A stretch of DNA of 64,000 nucleotides, taken from positions 4,744,001 through 4,808,000 of the forward strand of contig NZ_CP040297.1 of assembly GCF_013393945.1 (NCBI RefSeq), given 5' to 3'. The DNA comes from Nostoc sp. TCL26-01. Its GTDB lineage: Bacteria; Cyanobacteriota; Cyanobacteriia; Cyanobacteriales; Nostocaceae. A program made the translations under genes and the position numbers. Positions 1-7,449 of this stretch are shown here, one piece after another. Position 1 is the stretch's first letter, and each line of letters opens with the position of its first letter. Below the pieces are notes generated by a model, which worked only from the letters and a program-made list of their open reading frames with translations, had not been told where the DNA came from and did no database searches.

Positions 1-1394
1 AGAGTCCAGCTATCACTAAAACGATGGTCTAGGTTATAGCCAAGGCTCAAGGAAGTTGAATTAATCGAGTCATTGGGATCGTTGAAATTGCGACTATACG
101 GTACATCAGCCACACCATTGCCAAAAGCAATCAAACCGGTATCAAAGGGTCGGGTGCTATCCAGGTATTCTAGGGAGAAGTTTAACTTGGTGCGATCGCT
201 AATATTCCATGTCAAACTTGGTGCGATAAAAAAGTTTTCTGTTTCTGTATTAAAGTCTCGAAACCCGTCTTCTCGCTGGTAAAGTGCATTCAGTCGATAG
301 AGGAGTTTACCGTCGGTGGTTAATGGACCAGAAACATCGAAGCTAGGCCTGATGAGTCCATAACTGCCAAATTGCGCTTGTATTTCGGCAAATGGTTCTG
401 ATAGTGGTTTTTTGGTAACGAGGTTAATCACTCCTCCAGGATCAAGTTGACCATATTGGATTGAAGCCGGGCCTTTTAAGACTTCAATTCGTTCTAAATT
501 GGAGGCTTCTTGGGAAGAGAAGTTGTCATAGACTCTAAAACCATCTCGTAAAATCGGCAGATTTGCTGTACTAAAACCGCGAATTGTGATTTGATTGCCA
601 ACGATGGAGTTGGCACTGCCAATAACACCAGGGACGTTGCGGAGTGCATCATCAATGCGGGTAATTTGCTGATCTCTGAGTACTGCTTGGGGAATAACTT
701 GAATAGACTGGGGGATATCAATCAGAGGTATATCTGTGCGCGTGACGGTGGGAACTTCGGGAACTTGATATCCGTTTTCTTCCCCTGTCACTACTAATTC
801 AATGGGTGCTTGAGTGTCTGCTGATGGCTGGGGTTCTGGCTGGGTTTCTGGCGGTGACTGGGTTGTTGGTTGTTCTTGTGGTGGTGGCGGTGCAGTAGCC
901 ACAGATGTCAGACCAAAAATTAATCCTGTTTCACTATCAAACAATTCGATATTGGGTAAACTTGTCTCGCCAATGATGCTAACTCGAATCGTATTAGCAT
1001 CTTGATTTGTGACTGTAATCTCAGTGATACCGGCAGTTGGTTTCTCGGAACGGAAAGTAAAAGCTTCTCCACTAGGTAACCGCAGTTGTGCATTGGGAAT
1101 ATCAGCAATGTAGTTATTACCAGTACTGAGATTGGTAATTTCTAGTTTTTCTCCTTGGGTAGTTTCTAGAATTACCTCTACACCTTTTTCTGTAGGATTA
1201 GCTTTGACTCCGGTTACAGAAATAACTGTGGCATTTGCCTGCGCTAGCAATTGTTTAATTACTCTGTGTCTATTCTGAAGAGTCGGTGTGAGGAATTTTT
1301 GTTCTCTGTTGTCTATGACTTGTCTACTTTCTGCCCATACAGGCTGCATTGCCACAAGCGCTAATGCTCCTGCTAATAAAACTGTCATCTTCAT
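1..1394 (-). CDS. TonB-dependent siderophore receptor, 5' part (runs off window)
   Basis: Read from ATG at 1394, the frame stays open for 464 codons to the window edge, so most of the C-terminal beta-barrel is missing. A short hydrophobic signal peptide (MKMTVLLAGALALVAMQ) is followed by an AMIN-like segment (about residues 50-155), a Pro/Gln-rich linker (about 165-190) and the plug domain from about residue 220, with typical wording such as IDIPQSIQVIPQ and GQLDPGGVINLVTKKP. Early barrel strands follow. Proteins of this family sit in the outer membrane and import ferric siderophores with TonB-ExbBD energy; an AMIN domain ahead of the plug is usual in Nostocales. The AraC-type gene upstream on the same strand fits iron control. 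The ligand cannot be told from sequence. Confidence 0.93.
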   Translation of the reverse strand, partial: MKMTVLLAGALALVAMQPVWAESRQVIDNREQKFLTPTLQNRHRVIKQLLAQANATVISVTGVKANPTEKGVEVILETTQGEKLEITNLSTGNNYIADIPNAQLRLPSGEAFTFRSEKPTAGITEITVTNQDANTIRVSIIGETSLPNIELFDSETGLIFGLTSVATAPPPPQEQPTTQSPPETQPEPQPSADTQAPIELVVTGEENGYQVPEVPTVTRTDIPLIDIPQSIQVIPQAVLRDQQITRIDDALRNVPGVIGSANSIVGNQITIRGFSTANLPILRDGFRVYDNFSSQEASNLERIEVLKGPASIQYGQLDPGGVINLVTKKPLSEPFAEIQAQFGSYGLIRPSFDVSGPLTTDGKLLYRLNALYQREDGFRDFNTETENFFIAPSLTWNISDRTKLNFSLEYLDSTRPFDTGLIAFGNGVADVPYSRNFNDPNDSINSTSLSLGYNLDHRFSDSWT

Positions 1395-1506
1395 ACTTAC
1401 TTCCTGACACATCCTCACCACTAAACCCCGATCAAGTTAGTTGACTACTAGTTAAGAATTATTTTCAAAAACGAGTGAAAAAATTATACGCACTTCACCT
1501 CTAGAA

Positions 1507-1548
1507 TTTCTTTGTGAAACGGACTTTTTTCTTTGTGAAACGGACTTT
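1507..1548. promoter_or_regulatory. Perfect 21-bp direct repeat, candidate AraC/PchR operator
   Basis: Two identical adjacent 21-bp units (1507-1527 and 1528-1548) contain the core CTTTGTGAAACGGACTTT; on the minus strand this reads AAAGTCCGTTTCACAAAG. They lie just after the AraC-type gene and 113-154 bp upstream of the receptor start. AraC-family activators commonly bind direct repeats spaced by two helical turns, so this is a likely activator site for the receptor gene. Binding is inferred, not shown. Confidence 0.55.
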
Positions 1549-1555
1549 ACGCCAA

Positions 1556-2572
1556 TTAGCGATGATTTCGCTGCATTTGATATGCTTTGGGACTGATGGC
1601 AAATTTGCGCCGGAAGGCGACGCTAAAGGCTTCTGGGTTGGTATAACCTACGGTTGTGGCAACTCTGGCGATGGATATATCTCGTTTCTTAAGTAAATCT
1701 TGAGCTTGTTGTAGGCGATAGTCTTGTAAGTAACCGAATACTGTTGTGCCAAAAATCTGCCGAAATCCCTGTTTGAGTTTGCGTTCGTTGAGTCCTATCT
1801 GCCTAGATAACTCTAGTAATGAGGGGGGATTATTGATGCGATTGATTAAAATATCTTTGGCAGCATACAGTCGCTCAATGTCATCTTTTCGCAACTTAGT
1901 CTTCAGGGATGGCTCAGGATTTTGTGTCCACTGAGTAAACTGTAAAGTCAATAGTTCTAGGGCTTTGGCTTCTAGATACATTTGGCGGGGAATTCCCTGA
2001 TAAGGGCAATGGAGGATTTGCTGGAGTATTTGTTGCATGGCGATCGTGTTCTGCCCCAGAGATTGATAAAATTGCGTTGGTGTGCCTGTTTCTATCATCT
2101 GGGCTAAGGTTGCTGGCAGGGATTCATCATTGGGACTGAACAATCGAAAATAGTCGATGTCTGCATAGAGCATGACTAATTGGATTGGTTCTTCTGCTCG
2201 CCATTCTTCGTATTCTAAGACGTTGGGTAGGCAGTAAAGGTAGTTGTAACCGTGGCTTTCTTCATAATCGTCGTTAATCTCCACAGCCCCCGGTGTTTTG
2301 ACTCTTGAACAACTGGATAGATAAAATTTTGCTGTCAAGGGAAATGTCGCTTCGTGCTGTCGTTCTAATCTCAAGGGTTGTCGCAGTTGGGCTTCTCGAA
2401 TGTGTATGGTTAGTCCGTGACGCAGTTCGGTAATGCAATCAACGCCTCTACCAAAATACTTGGGCAATCGATAGGTTTTTTCCGCACCCGTTTGCTGATA
2501 CAGCACTTCTCCCTGGTGTTGAGCCTCTTTAACCAAGTCCGCATATGCTTGTTGTGAAACTGAAACTGTCAT
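1556..2572 (-). CDS. AraC-family transcriptional regulator (PchR-like)
   Basis: A 338-residue protein with a long N-terminal sensory region and a C-terminal AraC-type double helix-turn-helix (about residues 235-335). The end carries the family signature: ARVATTVGYTNPEAFSVAFR, then KFAISPKAYQ. The overall size and arrangement match PchR-type regulators, which respond to ferric siderophores and switch on TonB receptor genes. It is on the same strand and immediately upstream of the receptor, with the 21-bp tandem repeat in between, so local regulation of the receptor is the natural inference. The start used (MTVSVSQQAYADLV) follows a HIP1-containing leader; no strong ribosome site is visible. 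Confidence 0.9.
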   Translation of the reverse strand: MTVSVSQQAYADLVKEAQHQGEVLYQQTGAEKTYRLPKYFGRGVDCITELRHGLTIHIREAQLRQPLRLERQHEATFPLTAKFYLSSCSRVKTPGAVEINDDYEESHGYNYLYCLPNVLEYEEWRAEEPIQLVMLYADIDYFRLFSPNDESLPATLAQMIETGTPTQFYQSLGQNTIAMQQILQQILHCPYQGIPRQMYLEAKALELLTLQFTQWTQNPEPSLKTKLRKDDIERLYAAKDILINRINNPPSLLELSRQIGLNERKLKQGFRQIFGTTVFGYLQDYRLQQAQDLLKKRDISIARVATTVGYTNPEAFSVAFRRKFAISPKAYQMQRNHR

Positions 2573-3089
2573 GGCGATCGCACTCTCTAATTAATAATAT
2601 TATTTCTCAATAATCTACTGTGCGATCAATCCAGCAGAAAATTCAGTTGGTCAATGGTCAATGGTCAATGGTCAATAGTCAATAGTCATTGGTCATTAGT
2701 CATTGGTAAAACTCTTACCCATTACCCATTACCCAGATAGTTTATATTGCGAAAAGTTAAGTAATATTACTCAATTAATTAAGAAAATTGTCATAAATTG
2801 AGTTAACTTGATGTATTTTAAGTGTAATCACTGAGAAAAATCAAATCAGATTCTGTTAAATTAGCAGTGTTAATTCAGTTGTCAAAAAGTCAAAATCACT
2901 CAAAGATAAATTAACAAAAACTTACATGGTTTAGGGAAATTTATAATTCCCAAAGATTTCTACTATATTTGATTTGCCACAAATTCTCATTCATAAACTT
3001 TTACTAAAAATTACATAATTCTACTAACTAATTTCTGATCAGACTTGTGGCAGATTACACATCTAGAATTCATTTCAACGAAACACAAA
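2573..3089. other. Intergenic region with STRR run, AT-rich leader
   Basis: A 517-bp gap between the divergent AraC regulator and the chemotaxis operon. It holds a heptamer run (2648-2706, units TCAATGG, GTCAATA, GTCATTG) and then about 350 bp of AT-rich sequence that probably carries the operon promoter. I see no gene in it. A TTG at 3045 would extend the first operon gene by 15 codons but those residues do not look like the family. Confidence 0.6.
2648..2706. repeat. STRR heptamer run (TCAATGG/GTCATTG)
   Basis: Eight or so consecutive 7-bp units with one-base variation, the short tandemly repeated repetitive sequence type known from heterocystous cyanobacteria. Confidence 0.85.
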
Positions 3090-4157
3090 ATGAGTACAAC
3101 GCCTCTTAGTAGCTACAGGTTGATTCAGAAACTACATCCCCTATCTTTGTTAGCACAACTTACCAGTCGTCATGCTACTGGTTGCTTGCGCGTATTTACA
3201 GATACAGCTTTTTGGTCTATTAATCTGGAGGAAGGTAAACTCACCTACACTTCCTACTCAGATAATCTATTTGAACGCTTGGATAATCATTTAAGGCGCT
3301 TTAGTCAAAAAATTCCGACACTGAATAGCGCTACTCGCGTACAAATGCGGCTGATGTTTGAACCTAATGGTGATAGTCAATCCCTAGCGTATCCAGATTA
3401 TCAAGCGATTTGTTGGCTAGTAAATCAAGACTATTTGACGACAAAACAAGCAGCGACTCTCATAGAAGAATTAGCCAAGGAAGTATTAGAGACTTTTTTG
3501 GTGATTAAAGAAGGTAGCTACGAATTTTATCCTGAAAGTGCGTGGGATGAATTACCGAAATTTTGTCATTTAGATTTGCGTTTACTGGTGGAATATTGTC
3601 AAAAACAATTACGCCATCGGCAACAGATGTCATCATCAGTAAATACAGGTGGTGCTTCTCAAGTCTTACCTTCCTCAAGACCATTATCAACTCCCTTAGC
3701 ACAACGCCACGGACAGCAATTATTAAGACAAAATCCTCTGGAATTACCGGAGAATTTGCCCCCAAAAAATCCCTCATCTTTGGTAAGAAAAAGTTTATAC
3801 ACAATTGCTTGTATTGATGATAGTCAAACAGTCTTAAACTCCATCAAAAACTTTTTAGATGAGAATGTGTTTACAGTTGTCACTATTAATGATCCGGTGA
3901 AAGCATTGATGCAAATTCTCCGGAGTAAACCAGACTTAATTTTACTCGATGTAGAAATGCCAAATTTAGATGGTTATGAACTATGTTCTTTATTAAGGAG
4001 GCATTCAGCATTTAAGAATATCCCAATTATTATGGTGACGGGCAGAACAGGATTTATTGACAGGGCTAAAGCCAAAATGGTGAGGTCTTCGGGCTATTTA
4101 ACTAAGCCTTTTGACCAATCAGAATTACTCAAGATGGTATTTAAGCATATTGGTTAA
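3090..4157 (+). CDS. PatA-like response regulator (PATAN + REC)
   Basis: Starting at the ATG at 3090 gives 355 residues; the frame also opens upstream at a TTG (3045), but MSTTPLSSYRLIQKL looks like the true N-terminus. The first half resembles the PATAN domain of PatA-type proteins (LEEGKLTYTSYSDNLFERL region), a variable Gln/Pro/Ser linker follows, and the last 125 residues are a receiver with the phospho-acceptor Asp at about 287 (LLDVEMPNLDG) and the conserved late Lys in YLTKPFD. In cyanobacteria such genes head chemotaxis-like operons for motility (pil/ptx/hmp type), while PatA itself acts in heterocyst patterning. Five same-strand genes follow closely, the same order as the hormogonium hmp locus of Nostoc punctiforme; direct orthology is not proven. 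Confidence 0.88.
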   Translation: MSTTPLSSYRLIQKLHPLSLLAQLTSRHATGCLRVFTDTAFWSINLEEGKLTYTSYSDNLFERLDNHLRRFSQKIPTLNSATRVQMRLMFEPNGDSQSLAYPDYQAICWLVNQDYLTTKQAATLIEELAKEVLETFLVIKEGSYEFYPESAWDELPKFCHLDLRLLVEYCQKQLRHRQQMSSSVNTGGASQVLPSSRPLSTPLAQRHGQQLLRQNPLELPENLPPKNPSSLVRKSLYTIACIDDSQTVLNSIKNFLDENVFTVVTINDPVKALMQILRSKPDLILLDVEMPNLDGYELCSLLRRHSAFKNIPIIMVTGRTGFIDRAKAKMVRSSGYLTKPFDQSELLKMVFKHIG

Positions 4158-4187
4158 TGAGAAACATACTAATGGGGAGTTATCAGA

Positions 4188-4565
4188 GTGAGTATTACTT
4201 TAGTTGGGACAATTTTGATTGTGGAAGATTCGCCTAGCGAATTGGAATTAATGAGCAGATATTTGCGTGATAGTGGTTACAAAGTGATTAAAGCATTAGG
4301 AGCAAAAGAAGCTATCGATAAAGCTTTATTAGAAAAACCTGATGTGATTGTTACTGATGTGGTGATGCCGGGAATGAGTGGATTTGAATTATGTCGTTCC
4401 TTGAAGAAAAATCCCACAACAGAAAAAGTACCAATTGTGATTTGCAGTTCCAAAAATCAGGAAATAGACCGTTTGTGGGCAATGAAACAAGGTGCTGATG
4501 CTTATATCACCAAACCATACACCCGCGAACAACTGCTGCGGGCGATTAAATTAGTGGTGAGTTGA
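4188..4565 (+). CDS. CheY-like single-domain response regulator
   Basis: 125 residues made only of a receiver domain. Acidic pocket residues are in ILIVEDS (E13-D14), the phospho-acceptor is Asp57 in VTDVVMPG, and the switch Lys is in YITKPY. The start is GTG at 4188, 30 bp after the PatA-like gene. As a stand-alone receiver it should take phosphate from the CheA encoded three genes downstream and pass the signal to a motor or another partner. Together with the preceding gene it gives this operon two output regulators plus the receiver on CheA. Confidence 0.93.
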   Translation: MSITLVGTILIVEDSPSELELMSRYLRDSGYKVIKALGAKEAIDKALLEKPDVIVTDVVMPGMSGFELCRSLKKNPTTEKVPIVICSSKNQEIDRLWAMKQGADAYITKPYTREQLLRAIKLVVS

Positions 4566-4569
4566 AATT

Positions 4570-5064
4570 ATGAATAACTCACCCATTAAATTAGCGGCAA
4601 AATTACCGCCTAATAAATTAGGAGATGGCTATCTCAAGTTTCAGCTTAATCACCAGACGGCAGCAATTATCGCTATGGAACATACACAAGAAGCGGTGAT
4701 TTTGCCTGTGGAATCTGTCACGCCAATGCCGCATATGCCTAGTTGTATCTTGGGGTTAATGAACTGGCGCAGTCGGATTATTTGGGCAGTAGATTTGCCA
4801 AAAATGCTGAATTTGGAATCTATAGAAAATAGGCTACATCAATACAATGTAGTTGTGATTAAAGTTGGTGCGGTGCTGCTAGGTTTAGTGGTACAAGAAA
4901 TTAAAGGCATCACTAAATTTCTACCTGATGAAATTCATTCCCCCATTGGGCAAGTAACATCTAGCTTAGTTCCCTATCTGCGGGGTTGTGTTGTTCAACA
5001 GGAAGAAATATTTCTGGTTTTAGATGCTCAATCTATTGTCAATTCTCCTGCCCTGACTAATTAG
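4570..5064 (+). CDS. cheW: CheW-like coupling protein
   Basis: 164 residues with one CheW domain: a beta-rich fold with the usual segments (VILPVESVTPMPHMPSCILG, then INWRS-type LMNWRSRIIWAVDL, and VQEIKGITKF). Only 4 bp separate it from the CheY-like gene, so translation is probably coupled. CheW proteins bridge the chemoreceptor tip and CheA at the membrane array. Here it would link the MCP and CheA encoded directly downstream. Confidence 0.92.
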   Translation: MNNSPIKLAAKLPPNKLGDGYLKFQLNHQTAAIIAMEHTQEAVILPVESVTPMPHMPSCILGLMNWRSRIIWAVDLPKMLNLESIENRLHQYNVVVIKVGAVLLGLVVQEIKGITKFLPDEIHSPIGQVTSSLVPYLRGCVVQQEEIFLVLDAQSIVNSPALTN

Positions 5065-5117
5065 ACTAGCTACAAATATTTAATTTAGCGAGTGTTCCTC
5101 TTAGAGAAATTTAAATT

Positions 5118-7361
5118 ATGGTACATAAAACTGATATGGCTCAGAGTGGTGATGCCAAAAATCAACGGTCTTTGAGCAAAAATCCCAAAACTGCTGAGAG
5201 TATAGGACAATTATCTAGTAAACTAAATCAGCATCAGCAAACTATTAATCATCTGATTGTATATTGTCAGCATCTCAGCTTAAAGACAAAAGCGATAATT
5301 TTAGCGATCGCTCTCGGTACACTCCCCATCTTGACTGTCGGGGCGATCGCTTATAATTTACTCAATAGATCCATTACCCAACAAGTAACTCAAGCCCAAC
5401 AAGCCCAAGCTGCGAGTTTGACAGATAGAGTCAACCGCTTTATCTTGGGACATTATCAAGATATCCAAGTCCTCTCCCGTTTACCCTTCTTAGCAAATCC
5501 CCGCTTTAGTAACAATACAACGATTGCGGAAAAACAAGCAGTCTTAGATAGTATTGTCCAAGCTTATCAAGACTACGATAGTATTGCTGTATTTAATATT
5601 GATGGTCAATTAATTGCCCAATCTTCTGGCACACCTCTATATAATCAAAAAGACCAAATTTATTTTCAAGAACTTCTGCAAAAAGACACTTCTATTATCA
5701 GTTATGCCGGCACAGCCAATATTTATTTAGCTGTACCCATTAAAGATATGATTTCTGAGAGAACTATTGCCTTTATTCGGGCTAGCATTCCGATCAAATC
5801 TCTAGAAGCCTTAATTAAAAATGAGCATACATACAGTTTACTCGACCCATCAGGCAATGTAATTCTCAGTTCCGAACCTGCATTATTAGGTAAATCAGCC
5901 CAGAATTATTACCCCAATTTAGCATCACGAATAACTGCTAAAAAAATTGCTAGTTTCACGACAGTTTCTGCGATTAATCGCCAGTCACAATTAGTTAATT
6001 ACATCCCACCTCAAAGTTTTGCGGGACTACCAGACCTCAACTGGCAAACACTTTTAACAACAGATGCAGATATCTTATTTCAACCACAAAGACAATTGTT
6101 ATGGACAATCGCCATCGGTACAGTACTGACAGCTGGCTTAGTTAGTGCGATCGCTGCTTGGTTAGCCCAGGGTATCACAGAACGTATCCTCAAAGCGACA
6201 CAAACCTTAGCAAAACTTAGTCAAGGTGAATTCTCAACTCGCGCCTCAGTTGACAGTGACGATGAATTAGGAACACTAAATACCAATATCAACCAAGTCG
6301 CAGAACATTTACAAATTTTAGTCAAGCAACGCGCCTATGTTCCCAACTTCAGCGAGGGACAACCACCAGAAGCCTTACAACTGCAACTCTTAGAACTCCT
6401 CAGCAATGTCGAAGGTGTAGCCAAGGGCGACTTGACAGTACGTGCAGACGTGACAACAGGAGAAATCGGTACTGTCGCTGACTTTTTCAACTCCATCGTC
6501 GAAAATCTCCGCGATATCGTCACCCAAGTCAAACAAGCTGCTCATCAGTTGAATATTGCCATCGGTTCTAATGAAGGGGCAATTCACCAACTCGCTGAAG
6601 AAGCACTCATCCAAGCTGGCGAAATCAACCGCACTCTTGACGCAGTTGGGCAAATGACTGACTCCATGCAAGCAGTCGCCACCAGTGCCAAACAAGCTGC
6701 CATCGTCGCCAACCACGCCGCCCACACTGCCACCAAAAGTGGACAAGCAATGGATTTGACTGTGCAGAACATCCTCTCATTGCGGGAAACTGTCGGCGAA
6801 ACTACCAAGAAAGTCAAACGCTTAGGAGAATCTTCTCAACAAATTTCCCGTGTGGTGGCCATTATTAATCAAATTGCCACCCAAACCAACTTACTCGCCA
6901 TCAACGCTGGCATAGAAGCCGCCCGTGCTGGGGAAGAAGGGCAAGGTTTTGCAGTCGTGGCTGAAGAAATCGGTGAACTAGCCGCTAGAAGCGCCACAGC
7001 TACTCAAGAAATTGAACAAATTGTGGAAAATATTCAACGAGAAACCAGTGAAGTTGTCAAAGCAATGGAGGTAGGAACTACCCAAGTAGTCGAAGGAACC
7101 AGAATTGTGGAAGAAGCCAAGCAAAGCCTTAGCCAAATCTTAGATGTATCGCGGCAAATTGACACATTAATTCAGTCAATTTCTACCGCCACCACATCTC
7201 AGGTAGATACATCTCAAACTGTCAGCAAATTAATGCAAGATATCGCCTCTGTCTCTAAACGCAGTAGTGATTCTTCCCGCCTAGTTGCCCAATCTCTCAA
7301 ACAAACTGTAGAAATTTCTCACCAATTACAAGAAACCGTCGAGACTTTTAAGGTTAATTAA
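5118..7361 (+). CDS. Methyl-accepting chemotaxis protein (Cache-type sensor, HAMP, MCP signalling)
   Basis: 747 residues. A soluble N-terminal stretch leads to a first membrane helix (about residues 58-82, AIILAIALGTLPILTVGAIA), an extracellular Cache-like sensing region (about 90-320), a second helix (about 328-350), HAMP (about 350-405, perhaps a second HAMP-like piece to 460) and a C-terminal signalling rod. The conserved hairpin tip is present (QTNLLAINAGIEAARAGEEG). No CheR or CheB genes are in the window, so adaptation by methylation may be absent or supplied elsewhere. Its place between cheW and cheA supports a dedicated array. Confidence 0.94.
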   Translation: MVHKTDMAQSGDAKNQRSLSKNPKTAESIGQLSSKLNQHQQTINHLIVYCQHLSLKTKAIILAIALGTLPILTVGAIAYNLLNRSITQQVTQAQQAQAASLTDRVNRFILGHYQDIQVLSRLPFLANPRFSNNTTIAEKQAVLDSIVQAYQDYDSIAVFNIDGQLIAQSSGTPLYNQKDQIYFQELLQKDTSIISYAGTANIYLAVPIKDMISERTIAFIRASIPIKSLEALIKNEHTYSLLDPSGNVILSSEPALLGKSAQNYYPNLASRITAKKIASFTTVSAINRQSQLVNYIPPQSFAGLPDLNWQTLLTTDADILFQPQRQLLWTIAIGTVLTAGLVSAIAAWLAQGITERILKATQTLAKLSQGEFSTRASVDSDDELGTLNTNINQVAEHLQILVKQRAYVPNFSEGQPPEALQLQLLELLSNVEGVAKGDLTVRADVTTGEIGTVADFFNSIVENLRDIVTQVKQAAHQLNIAIGSNEGAIHQLAEEALIQAGEINRTLDAVGQMTDSMQAVATSAKQAAIVANHAAHTATKSGQAMDLTVQNILSLRETVGETTKKVKRLGESSQQISRVVAIINQIATQTNLLAINAGIEAARAGEEGQGFAVVAEEIGELAARSATATQEIEQIVENIQRETSEVVKAMEVGTTQVVEGTRIVEEAKQSLSQILDVSRQIDTLIQSISTATTSQVDTSQTVSKLMQDIASVSKRSSDSSRLVAQSLKQTVEISHQLQETVETFKVN

Positions 7362-7445
7362 TAGTGAATAGTCCATAGTCAATAGTCCATAGTCAAAAGA
7401 CAAGACTGTTGACCATTTATCATTAACCATTGACCATTGACTAAC
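7362..7445. repeat. STRR run between MCP and cheA genes
   Basis: Units of the GTCCATA/GTCAATA and ACCATTG type fill the 88-bp gap inside the chemotaxis operon, ending 5 bp before the cheA ATG. Any ribosome site for cheA must lie in or beside the repeat. Confidence 0.85.
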
Positions 7446-7449
7446 AACT

